Source: Actinopolyspora saharensis
Lineage (GTDB): Bacteria > Actinomycetota > Actinomycetes > Mycobacteriales > Pseudonocardiaceae
Reading direction: 5' to 3'
Assembly: GCF_900100925.1 (NCBI RefSeq)
Contig: NZ_FNKO01000001.1
Location: 1 to 64,000, forward strand
DNA length: 64,000 nucleotides
A model generated the notes under the pieces. It saw nothing but the letters and a program-made list of their open reading frames with translations. It ran no database searches and was not told the origin of the DNA. Shown one piece after another: positions 40,257-49,544 of the stretch. Every line of letters begins with the position of its first letter. The stretch's first letter is position 1. The translations under genes were made by a program, and so were the position numbers.

Positions 40257-41204
40257 GTGGCCCTGAAGGACGGGACCCGAGTGCCACGGCTGGTCAAGCT
40301 CGGTGGGCTGATCGGTTTGGTGTGTGTCGTGGCCACGGGCTGTACCCCTGACCAGGTGCTGCGGTTCGGCTGGCCGACCGGCGTCACCAGTGACGCCGCG
40401 GCGATGCGTCAGCTCTGGACCTGGTCGGTGATCGCGGCTCTCGCCGTGGGTGTGTTGGTTTGGGCACTGATCTTCTGGACGGTGGCCTTCCATCGCAAGA
40501 AGAGCGATGAGTTGCCACGTCAGTTCCAGTACAACAACCCACTGGAGATCATCTACACCGTCATACCGTTCGTGATGGTCGTCGTGCTGTTCTACTTCAC
40601 CGCGACCACCCAGCAGGAGGTCCAGGCGAAGGAGAGCGAGCCCGACGTCTCCGTCGACGTGGTCTCCTTCCAGTGGAACTGGGAGTTCCGCTACCCGGGC
40701 TACACGACCCCGAACGGGGATCCGGTCAGCACGGTCGGAACCAGCGACTGGACGCCGCTGCTCGTGCTCCCCACCGACTCCACCGTGGAGTACCAGCTGA
40801 GCTCCAAGGACGTGATCCACTCGTTCTTCGTCCCGAAGTTCCACTTCAAGCGGGACACCTTCCCGCACCCGGACAAGAACAACCAGGACAACGTCTACCA
40901 GAACTCCATTGACGAAGAGGGTTCGTTCGTGGGGCGCTGCGCCGAGCTGTGCGGGACGTACCACTCGATGATGAACTTCGAGGTTCGCGCGCTCTCGCCG
41001 GACAAGTTCGAGCGCTACATGGACTTGCGCACGCAGATCAATCCGGAGACCGGACAGGCCTACACCGCCCCCGAGGCGCTGGAGGCCATGGACTGCGGGC
41101 AGCTCTGCTCGCCGAACTCGGTGACGACCATCCCCTTCGACCCCGACCGGCAGGACTCCTTGCCGGACGAGCAGACCGCCGGCGCCGGGACGACGAACGG
41201 TTGA
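40257..41204 (+). CDS. ctaC: Cytochrome c oxidase subunit II (aa3 type)
   Basis: This 315-aa membrane lipoprotein subunit carries the CuA centre. The lipobox VVATGCTPD gives the acylated Cys29. Two membrane helices follow (SVIAALAVGVLVWALIF and VIPFVMVVVLFYFTA), then the periplasmic cupredoxin domain. CuA ligands are Cys228, Cys232, His236 and Met239 in CAELCGTYHSMM. The charged C-terminal tail is longer than in proteobacteria, as usual in actinobacteria with a bc1-aa3 supercomplex. GTG 40257 is chosen for the GAGGAGG 9 nt upstream; GTG 40221 is the alternative. ctaF follows after 70 nt. No ctaD is present in the window. Confidence 0.96.
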   Translation: MALKDGTRVPRLVKLGGLIGLVCVVATGCTPDQVLRFGWPTGVTSDAAAMRQLWTWSVIAALAVGVLVWALIFWTVAFHRKKSDELPRQFQYNNPLEIIYTVIPFVMVVVLFYFTATTQQEVQAKESEPDVSVDVVSFQWNWEFRYPGYTTPNGDPVSTVGTSDWTPLLVLPTDSTVEYQLSSKDVIHSFFVPKFHFKRDTFPHPDKNNQDNVYQNSIDEEGSFVGRCAELCGTYHSMMNFEVRALSPDKFERYMDLRTQINPETGQAYTAPEALEAMDCGQLCSPNSVTTIPFDPDRQDSLPDEQTAGAGTTNG

Positions 41205-41274
41205 TCGCGGGAACTGTTTGGCAACGAGGACGAGTGCGCTCGAGTGAGGCGCACGGGGCGAGAGTGAGGACTCC

Positions 41275-41673
41275 ATGAGGGTCGAAGCGAAGATCTTCAA
41301 CATCATCACCTTCTTCTTCTTCCTGTCGGCTGTGGTTTATGGCTTCTGGGCGAAGGAGCCAGTGGGAACGGTCGCGCTGATCCTCGTTGGCGCACTCTCG
41401 TTGCTGATCGGGAGCTACTTCCAGTTCGTGGCCCGGCGCATCGACCTGCGTCCCGAGGACCGCTCGGACGCCGAGATCAGCGACGGCGCGGGTGAACTCG
41501 GTTTCTTCAGCCCGGGCAGCTACTGGCCCATCGGTGTGGCTGCCGCCTCCGCGTTCGCGGGCATCGCGCTGGCCTTCGGCCACGTATGGATGATCGTGCT
41601 GTCCTCGGGGGCCGTGCTGATCACGGTCTCCGGCCTGGTCTTCGAGTACCACACCGGCCCGAACCACGAGTGA
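41275..41673 (+). CDS. ctaF: Cytochrome c oxidase subunit IV, actinobacterial type
   Basis: This 132-aa protein has four hydrophobic helices in two pairs: residues 7-28 and 33-53, then after a polar loop 82-100 and 103-124. It matches the small actinobacterial subunit IV (Rv2199c), which is needed for assembly of the aa3 oxidase. Motifs are RVEAKIFNIITFFFF, SYFQFVARR and GFFSPGSYWP. The ATG is preceded by GAGGA at 5 nt. It is co-directional with ctaC and probably on the same transcript. Confidence 0.93.
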   Translation: MRVEAKIFNIITFFFFLSAVVYGFWAKEPVGTVALILVGALSLLIGSYFQFVARRIDLRPEDRSDAEISDGAGELGFFSPGSYWPIGVAAASAFAGIALAFGHVWMIVLSSGAVLITVSGLVFEYHTGPNHE

Positions 41674-41830
41674 ACCACGTGCAGGCCCGGTCCGACTCGT
41701 CCACGACGGTGGACGGTCGCGGCCGGGCCGCGTTCTTTTCCGGACCGCTGGAGTCGCTGTCAACGGTCCGGCGAGCACTGCGAGCTCCTGCCGAGCCGCT
41801 TTCGTTCCGCAATCCTTACGGAGGACAACC

Positions 41831-42112
41831 GTGATTACCGCGATCGTGCTCATTCGGACCTCGGCCGAGTACCTCACCCAGGCCGCGCAGGAAATCGCGG
41901 ACATCGACGGCGTGGCCGAGGTGTACTCCTGCGCCGGGGACGTGGACATGATCGCGATGGTGCGCGCACGGGCGCACGAGGACATCGCGGACATCGTTCC
42001 GGGCAGGATCAACAAGGTCGCCGGAGTGCTCGACACCGACACGCACATCGCGTTCCGCTCGTACTCCAAGAGGGATGCCGAGGAGACCTTCTCCATCGGC
42101 CTCGAGTCTTGA
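41831..42112 (+). CDS. Stand-alone Lrp/AsnC ligand-binding (RAM) domain protein
   Basis: This 93-aa protein consists only of the RAM domain of Lrp-type regulators (alpha/beta sandwich: ITAIVLIRTSAEYL, GVAEVYSCAGDVDMIAMV, GVLDTDTHIAF). There is no helix-turn-helix, so it cannot bind DNA by itself. It could oligomerise and sense an amino acid, or pair with a full Lrp protein. GTG 41831 has GGAGG at 7 nt. Similar short proteins occur beside oxidase or trpD genes in actinobacteria. The partner and ligand are unknown. Confidence 0.87.
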   Translation: MITAIVLIRTSAEYLTQAAQEIADIDGVAEVYSCAGDVDMIAMVRARAHEDIADIVPGRINKVAGVLDTDTHIAFRSYSKRDAEETFSIGLES

Positions 42113-42117
42113 GAGGG

Positions 42118-42202
42118 TCGGCGACTCGGCTGGCGTGAGTGGTTCCGTGGCGGAACCTCTCGCGGGCTCTCGCTGCGGGTGCCTCGACATCGGGTAGCCA
42201 CC
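42118..42202 (-). repeat. Intergenic structured repeat, copy C
   Basis: Read on the minus strand it begins GGTGGCTACCCGATGTCG, then GAGCCCGCGAGAGGTTCC and GCCACGGAACCAC. It aligns with copies A and B over about 55 bp. Its left 41 bp on the plus strand match copy D with two differences. It starts 5 nt after the RAM-domain gene. Confidence 0.8.
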
Positions 42203-42306
42203 TACACAACGTCGGGACCGTCCTCGCGAGAGCACCACGAGAGAACCCGCGGTCGGTCGGTCGGGCTGCCCAGGCTCAGAGCGCTCGCGTTGGAGCGGAA
42301 GGTTTT

Positions 42307-42386
42307 CCGGCGACTCGACTGGCGTGGGTGGTTCCGTGGCGGAACCTCGCTCGGCGCCTTGCTGCGTAGCAGGGTACCTCGAGCGG
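42307..42386 (-). repeat. Intergenic structured repeat, copy D (diverged)
   Basis: On the plus strand it starts CGGCGACTCGACTGGCGTG and contains the exact inverted repeat GGTTCCG-TGG-CGGAACC. The remaining 40 bp align with copy C only with gaps (GCTGCG, then GGTACCTCGA). It ends about 20 nt before the trpD stop. Confidence 0.65.
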
Positions 42387-42405
42387 TCCCGCTCCCGGAC
42401 GCGGC

Positions 42406-43458
42406 TCAGTGCTCCGCGCGCAGTTCGGCGGAGAGCGCGACCCAGTCCTGCAGCAGTCTGTCCGCCGCTCCCGAGTCGACGGCCTCGGCCGCCCGGCGCA
42501 GTCCGTCCTCCAGAGCGGCCCCCAGATCAGCGATCGGGCCGTTGTAGGCGGCGAGAGCGCCTGCGGCGTTCAACAGCACGGCGTCCCGGACGGGGCCCCG
42601 CGCGCCCGCCAGCAGTTCACGCACGACCCGTGCGTTGACCGTCGCGTCACCGCCCTGGAGCTTGTCCGGGGCGGTCAGCGAGATGTCGAAGTCCGTGGGA
42701 TCGATGCGTTCCCGCCGCACCGCACCGTCCCCGACCACCCAGACGGTGTTCGTCGTGGTCGTGGTGATCTCGTCCATACCGTCGTCCCCGCTGACCAGCA
42801 GTACCGAGTGACCGCGGTGGGCGAAGGCCTCGGCCATGACCGGAGCCATCCGCCGGTCGGCACAACCGATCAGCCCGGAACCGGGACGCGCGGGGTTGGT
42901 CAGCGGGCCGAGCACGTTGAACGCGGTGGGGATGCCGAGCTCGCGCCGGGGTCCCGCCGCGTACTTCATGGCCGGGTGGAACAGGGCCGCGAAGCAGAAT
43001 CCGATGCCGAGCCGCGAGACGCACCTGTGGACGTCCTCCGGGGGCAGATCGATGGCCACTCCGAGCTCTTCCAGCACATCGGCGGTGCCGCAGCTCGACG
43101 AGGCGGCCCGGTTGCCGTGCTTGACCACGGTGGCCCCGCAAGCGGCGAGCACGATCGAGGTCATGGTCGAGATGTTGACCGTTCCGGCGCGGTCCCCTCC
43201 TGTGCCCACCACGTCGATCGCGTGCTGGGAGATCTCCAGCGGACGTGCGTGCTCGACCATCGCGTCGGCCATGCCGAGGATCTCCGAGGACGTTTCGCCC
43301 TTGGCGCGCAACGCGACCGCGAACGCGGCCACCCGGGCCGGGGTGGCCTCACCGCTCATGATCTGATCCATCGCCCAGGCCGTCTCCGTGCTTTCCAGAG
43401 TTTCCCCGGAGACGAGCCGGTTCAGCAGATCGGGCCATGTCGTCGTCGCAGTTCGCAC
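42406..43458 (-). CDS. trpD: Anthranilate phosphoribosyltransferase
   Basis: This 350-aa enzyme joins anthranilate and PRPP in tryptophan synthesis. PRPP-binding VVGTGGDRAGTVNIST lies near residue 87, KHGNRAASSSCGTADVLE near residue 115 and FNVLGPLTNPARP near residue 180; the Mg-binding acidic residues follow in GDDGMDEIT. GTG 43458 follows GAGGA by 7 nt. It lies 23 nt downstream of a receiver-domain gene on the same strand and apart from other trp genes, as in mycobacteria. The stop lies about 20 nt from repeat copy D. Confidence 0.96.
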   Translation of the reverse strand: MRTATTTWPDLLNRLVSGETLESTETAWAMDQIMSGEATPARVAAFAVALRAKGETSSEILGMADAMVEHARPLEISQHAIDVVGTGGDRAGTVNISTMTSIVLAACGATVVKHGNRAASSSCGTADVLEELGVAIDLPPEDVHRCVSRLGIGFCFAALFHPAMKYAAGPRRELGIPTAFNVLGPLTNPARPGSGLIGCADRRMAPVMAEAFAHRGHSVLLVSGDDGMDEITTTTTNTVWVVGDGAVRRERIDPTDFDISLTAPDKLQGGDATVNARVVRELLAGARGPVRDAVLLNAAGALAAYNGPIADLGAALEDGLRRAAEAVDSGAADRLLQDWVALSAELRAEH

Positions 43459-43481
43459 GTTGGTGTCCTCGAATACTCGTG

Positions 43482-43892
43482 TCAACCGTGGGGTGCGGGC
43501 AAGGCGTGCGCACGCAGTATCTCGGCCACGGTCTCGGCGGCGTTCAGCGGGTCGAGCGGGTGGACGAGGACCGCGTCGGCTTGTGACCAGGTGGCGAGCC
43601 ATCGATCGTCCTTGCGCCGCACGGTGACCACGATCGGCGGGCAGTCGGCGAGCTCGTTCTTCAGCTGCCGCGATACTCCCATCCCACCGGTGGGCTGAGC
43701 CTCACCGTCCAGGACGAGCAGGTCCGCCCCGCCCGCGTCGACCTCCCCGATGACCTCGGCCACCGTGGTGGCCTCCGTGTAGTGCACCCGTTTGACGTCG
43801 GGAGCGGGGCGGCGTCCGACGGCCGTGATGATCGAGTCACGGATCTCCTGGCGGTGGCTGAACACGCAGACGTTGCTCGCCGAAGTGTTCAT
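43482..43892 (-). CDS. Response-regulator receiver-like protein, single domain
   Basis: This 136-aa protein folds like a CheY receiver: NVCVFSHRQEIRDSIITAV, then GGADLLVLDGEAQPTGGMG with a candidate phosphoacceptor Asp near residue 69, then PPIVVTVRRKDD and ADAVLVHPLDPL. Lys near the end of beta-5 is replaced by His in VHPLDP, and the acidic pair after beta-1 is missing (FSHR). Phosphorylation is therefore doubtful and this may be a pseudo-receiver. There is no output domain. ATG 43892 has AAGGAG at 5 nt. It is probably co-transcribed with trpD. Confidence 0.8.
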   Translation of the reverse strand: MNTSASNVCVFSHRQEIRDSIITAVGRRPAPDVKRVHYTEATTVAEVIGEVDAGGADLLVLDGEAQPTGGMGVSRQLKNELADCPPIVVTVRRKDDRWLATWSQADAVLVHPLDPLNAAETVAEILRAHALPAPHG

Positions 43893-44528
43893 GGGGACTC
43901 CTTGGCTGCCGGGGCTGCCGGTGAGGTTTGCTTGTGACTCGTGACGCGTGTTCACGAGTGCCCGCATCGTATCCGGTTCCGCTCGCGGAGGGGTAATACA
44001 CCTCACTGTTGCGAAGGTCTCGTCACTTTTGGGGGAACCAGCAGTGGCGCGTGACAGCGCCTCCCCGCTCGCGCGGGGCGGACGAAAGCGCTCGGCGGGC
44101 GCGTCCGCCCGCGTGCGAGGCGCCGAGTTCCCGGACACGTAGCGCGATCACCGCGAAGTGGTCGAGCCTGTGCTCCCCGGCCCGGCTCGTTCCGCTCCGG
44201 CAGGTGGGCAGCGGTGGGCTGTCCGCGCGGCGGAGTTCGCCTCCGGGCGAGGGGAGTCGGGTGTCCTCTTCGGGGAAAGCGCGTGGAGATCCCGGGTCTG
44301 TGCAGGTGAGTGAGTCGACCCCCTCCCGGGGTGGAGTCGTGTCCCGGAGTGGTGCGGTCGCCGCTCTCGCCGGTGTGCGGCGGATCCGGCACGCGGCGCG
44401 CCGTCCGGCGTCCAACGGGCGCGGTGACGTTCACTCCGGGTAACCCGTCCGGTGGATGTTGTCGACGAAAAGGACAAGAGCGGGACCCGAGCGGGCGTGC
44501 CGAAATCGTTCGCGACATAATGCGTCGC
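43893..44528. other. Long gene-free divergent region upstream of ctaE
   Basis: These 636 nt contain open frames but none with protein-like sequence. Several inverted repeats are visible. GGCGGAC and GTCCGCC, extended by CGCG arms, enclose 44079-44114. ACCCC and GGGGT pair near 44320. The -10-like CATAAT for ctaE closes the region. It may hold a non-coding RNA or only promoters. Confidence 0.4.
44516..44521 (+). promoter_or_regulatory. Candidate -10 element of ctaE-qcrCAB, leaderless start
   Basis: CATAAT lies 7 nt before GTG 44529. No Shine-Dalgarno is present for this start or for ATG 44520. Confidence 0.45.
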
Positions 44529-45131
44529 GTGACAACGGCAGCGCCCTCAATCAGTCAACGCGTGCACTCGCTGAACCGCCCGAACATGGTCAGCGTGGGC
44601 ACCATCGTTTGGTTGGCCAGCGAGCTGATGTTCTTCGCCGGGCTCTTCGCCATGTTCTTCACGGTGAAGGCCCAGAACGAGGGCCCGTGGCCACCGCCGC
44701 CCGCCGAGCTCAACGTGAGCTACGCCCTACCGTTCACCGTCATCCTGGTGGCGTCCTCGTTCACCTGCCAGTGGGGCGTTTTCGCGGCCGAGCGTGGTGA
44801 CGTCTACGGGCTTCGTCGTTGGTACATGCTCACGCTCGTGATGGGCCTGATCTTCGTGCTGGGACAGGCCGGTGAGTACCACACGCTGGTCACCGAGCAC
44901 CACACGACGATGGCGAGCTCGGCTTTCGGCACGGTCTTCTACATGACCACGGGCTTCCACGGTTTGCACGTGATCGGTGGCCTCGTCGCGTTCGTGATCC
45001 TGATGATCCGGACGCGGATGAGCAAGTTCACGCCGGCCCAGGCCGTGGCTTCGATCGTGGTGTCGTACTACTGGCACTTCGTCGACATCGTGTGGATCGG
45101 GCTCTTCCTGGTCATCTACCTGGTGCCATGA
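44529..45131 (+). CDS. ctaE: Cytochrome c oxidase subunit III
   Basis: This 200-aa integral membrane subunit has five helices, as in the short actinobacterial form without helices 1-2. Motifs are [41 protein letters not shown] and [17 protein letters not shown] 44529 is favoured because CATAAT sits 7 nt upstream. ATG 44520 would add three residues and equal the mycobacterial length of 203. The qcrC gene follows after 112 nt, giving the conserved ctaE-qcrC-qcrA-qcrB order of the supercomplex operon. Confidence 0.95.
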   Translation: MTTAAPSISQRVHSLNRPNMVSVGTIVWLASELMFFAGLFAMFFTVKAQNEGPWPPPPAELNVSYALPFTVILVASSFTCQWGVFAAERGDVYGLRRWYMLTLVMGLIFVLGQAGEYHTLVTEHHTTMASSAFGTVFYMTTGFHGLHVIGGLVAFVILMIRTRMSKFTPAQAVASIVVSYYWHFVDIVWIGLFLVIYLVP

Positions 45132-45243
45132 CAGAGGCCCGCCCGGGCCGACGGAACCAGGGGCAAGGCAGCGATACGAAGCAGAGCGTGATGTTGTTGC
45201 CGCTGAATCGTCCCGAACATGACAGCAAGGGTTTTGCGCACTC

Positions 45244-46050
45244 ATGACCACCAAAAAGAAACGCAACCGCGCGGGTTCCAAGTTCCGGCGACGGCTTTCC
45301 GGTGTGCTGGCGCTCGGGATCGCCTTGGTGGCCGCGGGCGGCCTCTACAGCGTGCTGCTCCCCGAACCGCAGACCGCTACGGCGGCGGAGGATCCGTCAC
45401 TGGTCCGGGAAGGCAAGGAACTCTACGAGAGCTCCTGCATCAGCTGTCACGGCGAGAACCTGCAGGGCGTTGAGGATCGGGGACCGAGCCTGATCGGATC
45501 CGGTGGTGCGGCCGTGCACTTCCAGGTCTCCACCGGTCGCATGCCGTTGATGCGCCACGAGGCCCAGGCTCCGCGCAAACCCGTGGACTTCTCCCCGAAG
45601 GAGATCCAGGCGCTCGCCGCCTATGCCCAGTCCGTCGGAGGCGGTCCGAAGCAGCCCTCGGCCAAGGGGGAGCAGCTGCAGGGCGACGACCCCGCGCGCG
45701 GTGCCGAGCTCTTCCGACTGAACTGCGCTTCCTGTCACAACTTCACCGGTCGGGGGATCGCGCTCTCCGCGGGCAAGAACGCACCGAACCTGGACCAGGC
45801 CACCGAGCAGCAGATCTACGAGGCGATGCACACCGGGCCGGCGAACATGCCGAAGTTCTCCGAACGTCAGCTCACCCCTGACGAGAAGGAGGACATCATC
45901 GCCTACGTGAAGTCGGTGACCGACGGCAACAACAACCCCGGTGGCAACGCGCTCGGTGGCTACGGGCCGGGGCCCGAGACGGTCGTGGCCTGGGTCATCG
46001 GGCTCGGTAGCCTCGTCGGCCTCACCCTGTGGATCGGAGCCAGGGCATGA
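45244..46050 (+). CDS. qcrC: Diheme cytochrome c subunit of the bc1 complex
   Basis: This 268-aa membrane-anchored protein has a signal-anchor helix ([19 protein letters not shown]). Two c-type cytochrome domains follow, with CISCH (Cys65, Cys68, His69) and CASCH (Cys161, Cys164, His165), and then a C-terminal helix ([19 protein letters not shown]). Distal Met ligands are likely in TGRMPLM and ANMPKF. It passes electrons directly to the CuA of CtaC in the supercomplex, replacing soluble cytochrome c. Its stop overlaps the qcrA start (ATGA). Confidence 0.97.
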   Translation: MTTKKKRNRAGSKFRRRLSGVLALGIALVAAGGLYSVLLPEPQTATAAEDPSLVREGKELYESSCISCHGENLQGVEDRGPSLIGSGGAAVHFQVSTGRMPLMRHEAQAPRKPVDFSPKEIQALAAYAQSVGGGPKQPSAKGEQLQGDDPARGAELFRLNCASCHNFTGRGIALSAGKNAPNLDQATEQQIYEAMHTGPANMPKFSERQLTPDEKEDIIAYVKSVTDGNNNPGGNALGGYGPGPETVVAWVIGLGSLVGLTLWIGARA

Positions 46051-47246
46051 GTGAGCGGGATATGAGCGAGCAGAACAGCAGCGAACAGCACGGCGGTGAC
46101 TCGGACAACGAGCGCATCGCAGGCAAGGGCGAACAGCAGCCGACCGAGGCGGAACTCGCGGAGATGAGTCGCGACGAGAAGGTCCGGCTCGGTCTGGCCC
46201 AGGACGACGTCGAACTCGTCGACTACCCCGACCCGTGGCCCGTCAAGGGGACCAGGGCCGAACGGCGCGCCGAACGCGCGGTCGCCGCGTGGTTCTCGCT
46301 GGCCGGGTTCTCGGCGCTGGCCTTCATCGGGGTCTTCGTCTTCTGGCCGTGGCGCTACGTCAACCCGCTGGCCGACGACCGGGGACACTTCCTGTACTCG
46401 CTGTACAACCCCCTGATCGGTTTCTTCCTCGGGCTGTCGATCCTCTCGGTGGGCATCGGCGCGATCCTGTACTCGAAGAAGTTCATGCCGCACGAGGTCG
46501 CCGTCCAGCAGCGGCACGACGGCCACGGTTCCTCCGAGCTGGACCGCCAGACGGCCGCGGCCGAGCTGGCCGACGCCGGTTCCCGGAGCACGATCGCCCG
46601 CCGCTCGCTGATCAAGCGCACCGCCGGTTTCGGTGCCGGGGCCTTCGGTCTGGGCACGGGCGTGCTGGTTCTCGGCGGAATGGTCAAGAACCCGTGGGCC
46701 GAGACCGGCCCCGACTCGCTCAACCACACCGGTTGGATGCAGACCGGCGGTGAGAAGGTCTACCTGCGGCGCAACACCGGCAACGCCCACGAGGTCTCGC
46801 TGGTGCGGGCGCAGGACCTCTCCCAGGGCGGATTCGAGACGGTGTTCCCGTTCCGCGAGTCCGAACGCGGGAACGAGGAGGCGTTGCTGCACGCCCTGCG
46901 TCGTTCCGACAACCCGGTCATGTTGATCCGGCTGCGGCCCGGCGACTCCCCCGTGGAGCGCAAGGGGCAGGAGGACTTCAACTACGGCGACTACTACGCC
47001 TACTCGAAGATCTGCACCCACCTGGGATGTCCGACCTCGTTGTACGAGGATCAGACCGGCAGGCTGCTCTGTCCCTGCCACCAGTCGCAGTTCGACGTGG
47101 CCAACAGCTATGCCAAGCCGGTCTTCGGGCCCGCTACGCGCGCTCTGCCGCAGTTGCCGATCACGGTTGACGAAGAGGGCTACTTCGTGGCGAAGAGCGA
47201 CTTCATCGAGCCGATCGGTCCGGCCTACTGGGAGCGGAATTCATGA
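46047..47246 (+). CDS. qcrA: Rieske iron-sulfur subunit of the bc1 complex
   Basis: This 399-aa protein has an acidic N-terminal tail of about 60 residues, three membrane helices and a C-terminal Rieske domain. The [2Fe-2S] ligands are Cys323 and His325 in CTHLGC, and Cys342 and His345 in CPCHQSQF; Cys328 and Cys344 form the disulfide. A twin-arginine-like RRSLIKRT precedes the third helix, as in Streptomyces QcrA, where Tat exports the domain. ATG 46047 overlaps the qcrC stop by four bases and the stop overlaps qcrB likewise. Confidence 0.97.
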   Translation: MSERDMSEQNSSEQHGGDSDNERIAGKGEQQPTEAELAEMSRDEKVRLGLAQDDVELVDYPDPWPVKGTRAERRAERAVAAWFSLAGFSALAFIGVFVFWPWRYVNPLADDRGHFLYSLYNPLIGFFLGLSILSVGIGAILYSKKFMPHEVAVQQRHDGHGSSELDRQTAAAELADAGSRSTIARRSLIKRTAGFGAGAFGLGTGVLVLGGMVKNPWAETGPDSLNHTGWMQTGGEKVYLRRNTGNAHEVSLVRAQDLSQGGFETVFPFRESERGNEEALLHALRRSDNPVMLIRLRPGDSPVERKGQEDFNYGDYYAYSKICTHLGCPTSLYEDQTGRLLCPCHQSQFDVANSYAKPVFGPATRALPQLPITVDEEGYFVAKSDFIEPIGPAYWERNS

Positions 47247-48931
47247 GTTCGATCACTACCCCGACAAAGTCGGAAAGTGCGGTTTACCGCGCGGCGAGCA
47301 AACAGGCCGACGAGGTGGACAAACGGCTCCAGATCGCGCCGGGGCTGCGCAAGCAGTTCAACAAGGTGTTCCCGACGCACTGGTCGTTCCTGCTGGGTGA
47401 GGTCGCCCTCTACACCTTCATCCTGCTGCTGCTGACCGGCACCTACCTGGCGTTCTTCTTCGACCCCTCGATGGCGGAGGTGCAGTACCAGGGCGCCTAC
47501 ACCAACCTGCGCGGCATCGAGATGTCCCGTGCCTTCGCCAGCACGCTGGACATCTCCTTCGAGGTGCGGGGCGGGATGTTCGCCAGGCAGGTGCACCACT
47601 GGGCCGCGCTGCTGTTCATGGCGTCGATCGTCGCCCACATGCTGCGCATCTTCTTCACGGGCGCCTTCCGGCGTCCGCGGGAGACCAACTGGATGATCGG
47701 CATCCTGCTGTTCATCCTCGGGATGTTCGAGGGGTTCACCGGATACTCGCTGCCGGACGACCTGCTCTCCGGCACCGGTGTGCGCATCGCCTCCGGGATC
47801 ACGATGTCGATCCCCGTGGTCGGGACCTGGATCCACTGGATCCTGTTCGGCGGGGAGTTCCCCGGAACCGAGCTGATCCCGCGCTTCTACATGATGCACA
47901 TCTTCCTCCTCCCGGGGATCATCCTCGGGTTGATCGCGGTGCACCTGGCTCTGGTCTGGTACCAGAAGCACACCCAGTTCCCCGGTGTGCGACGCAAGGA
48001 GAGCAACGTGGTCGGTGTGCGGATCCTGCCCGTCTTCGCCACGAAGGGCGGCGGCTTCTTCGCCATCGTCACCGGCGTCACGGCCATCATGGGCGGAATC
48101 TTCCAGATCAACCCGATCTGGCACCTCGGTCCGTACAACGCCTCGCAGGTCTCGGCCGCGTCCCAGCCGGACTGGTACATGATCTGGACGGACGGGTCCA
48201 GCCGGCTCTGGCCCGCCTGGGAGGTCTACCTGTGGGGCGAGTACACGATCCCCGCGGTGTTCTTCCCGACGGTGCTGTTCATGGGGCTGATCTTCACCGT
48301 GGCGCTGGCCTACCCGATGATCGAGCGCAAGCTCACCGGTGACGACGCGCATCACAACCTGCTGCAGCGTCCGAGGGACGTTCCGGTGCGCACGAGCCTC
48401 GGCGCCATGGCGCTGACGTTCTTCTCGGTGCTGATGATCTCGGGTGCCAACGACATCGTCGCCTTCCAGTTCGACATCTCGCTGAACGCGATGACCTGGA
48501 TCGGTCGGATCGGTCTGCTGGTCGCCCCGCCGATCGCCTACTACATCACCTACCGGCTCTGCCTCGGTCTGCAGAAGTCCGATCGCGAGGTGCTGGAGCA
48601 CGGTCTGGAAACGGGCATCATCAGGCGGCTGCCGCACGGGGAGTTCGTCGAGGTGCACCAGCCGCTCGGCCCCGTGGACGAGCACGGGCACCCGGAGGAG
48701 CTCGAGTACCAGGGGGCTCCGGTGCCGAAGAAGATGAACAAGCTGGGTGCCGCGGGCAAGCCGGTCGAGGGCGGCTGGCTCAAGCCCGACCCGAGCGGGG
48801 AGACGGCCGCGCTGGAGGCCGCCCGCGCGGAGGATCACGCGGCAACGGACGAGCACGAGGAAGTCCCGGAGTCGGAGGACTCCGAACGGGGCGAGCTCGT
48901 CGGTGGCAAGGCGCGTCAACCGGAGGAGTGA
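47243..48931 (+). CDS. qcrB: Cytochrome b subunit of the bc1 complex
   Basis: This 562-aa protein has about eight to nine membrane helices. Heme b His pairs lie in [20 protein letters not shown] and in [20 protein letters not shown]. The quinol-site motif is present as the actinobacterial PDW in [10 protein letters not shown] hydrophilic C-terminal extension of about 130 residues, acidic at the end, is normal for this phylum. The start overlaps the qcrA stop (ATGA). A 20-bp terminator follows 30 nt after the stop, ending the ctaE-qcrCAB transcript. Confidence 0.97.
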   Translation: MSSITTPTKSESAVYRAASKQADEVDKRLQIAPGLRKQFNKVFPTHWSFLLGEVALYTFILLLLTGTYLAFFFDPSMAEVQYQGAYTNLRGIEMSRAFASTLDISFEVRGGMFARQVHHWAALLFMASIVAHMLRIFFTGAFRRPRETNWMIGILLFILGMFEGFTGYSLPDDLLSGTGVRIASGITMSIPVVGTWIHWILFGGEFPGTELIPRFYMMHIFLLPGIILGLIAVHLALVWYQKHTQFPGVRRKESNVVGVRILPVFATKGGGFFAIVTGVTAIMGGIFQINPIWHLGPYNASQVSAASQPDWYMIWTDGSSRLWPAWEVYLWGEYTIPAVFFPTVLFMGLIFTVALAYPMIERKLTGDDAHHNLLQRPRDVPVRTSLGAMALTFFSVLMISGANDIVAFQFDISLNAMTWIGRIGLLVAPPIAYYITYRLCLGLQKSDREVLEHGLETGIIRRLPHGEFVEVHQPLGPVDEHGHPEELEYQGAPVPKKMNKLGAAGKPVEGGWLKPDPSGETAALEAARAEDHAATDEHEEVPESEDSERGELVGGKARQPEE

Positions 48932-48960
48932 TCCTTTTCGGAGAAGTGACGTGTGAACCG

Positions 48961-49009
48961 AACCGGCGGTTCCCGCACCTGCGGCAGGTGCGGGAACCGC
49001 CGGTTTTTT
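48961..49009 (+). terminator. Rho-independent terminator of ctaE-qcrCAB
   Basis: A 20-bp perfect stem starting AACCGGCGGTTCCCGC with a GCGGC loop is followed by TTTTTTC. It is the strongest terminator in the window. Confidence 0.95.
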
Positions 49010-49056
49010 CGTCCCGCTTTCCGGTGAGGTGTGGGGTTCGGCGGGGACGTGGCTAC

Positions 49057-49062
49057 TACCGT
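49057..49062 (+). promoter_or_regulatory. Candidate -10 element, leaderless start
   Basis: TACCGT lies 7 nt before the ATG at 49070. Confidence 0.45.
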
Positions 49063-49069
49063 CGTGCCC

Positions 49070-49486
49070 ATGACGACGATCACGGATCAGGTGCGGTCCT
49101 TTCTGGATCAGGGCGGTCGCACGGGCAAGCTCGGCTACCTCGGTGCGGACGGGCGTCCGCTGGTGGCCCCCGTCTGGTTCGCGGTGGACGGGGAGCGGAT
49201 CGTGCTCACCACCGGAACCGCCAGCGCAAAGGCCGCGGCCCTGGCCAGGGATCCACGTTTGACGTTGTGCGTGGACGAGCAGAGCGCGCACACCTTCGTG
49301 CAGATCCAGGCGAACGCGGAGACCACGGACGATCCGGACGAGGTCCTGCGCGTGGCCACCACCGTGGCCGCGTACTACGTGGGGGCGGAGAAGGCCGAGA
49401 AGGTCGGCGAGAAGATCGCGGGGCCGGGGCAGCTCGCCGTGTACCTCACGCCCACCCGGATCGTTTCCAGCGCCGACCTCGAGTGA
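49070..49486 (+). CDS. PPOX-class F420-dependent (or FMN) oxidoreductase
   Basis: This 138-aa split-barrel flavoprotein has a LGYLGADGRPLVAPVWF strand pair, GERIVLTTG, KAAALARDPRLTLCVD and a C-terminal VYLTPTRIVSS. The order matches the PPOX class F420-dependent family (TIGR03618-like) frequent in actinobacteria. The substrate is unknown. ATG 49070 follows a -10-like TACCGT by 7 nt and lacks a Shine-Dalgarno. It is a single-gene unit between the qcr terminator and the convergent exonuclease gene. Confidence 0.87.
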   Translation: MTTITDQVRSFLDQGGRTGKLGYLGADGRPLVAPVWFAVDGERIVLTTGTASAKAAALARDPRLTLCVDEQSAHTFVQIQANAETTDDPDEVLRVATTVAAYYVGAEKAEKVGEKIAGPGQLAVYLTPTRIVSSADLE

Positions 49487-49544
49487 TCGCACCCCGGTCG
49501 GGTGGCCGGGGCCTCCGTGGGCGAGCCGGGGACGGGGATCGCCC

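Noticed and set aside
44009..44443. Possible 144-aa gene in the region upstream of ctaE
   Set aside because: The translation is Arg/Ser/Pro-rich without hydrophobic core or motif, has no ribosome site, and overlaps equally long frames on the other strand.
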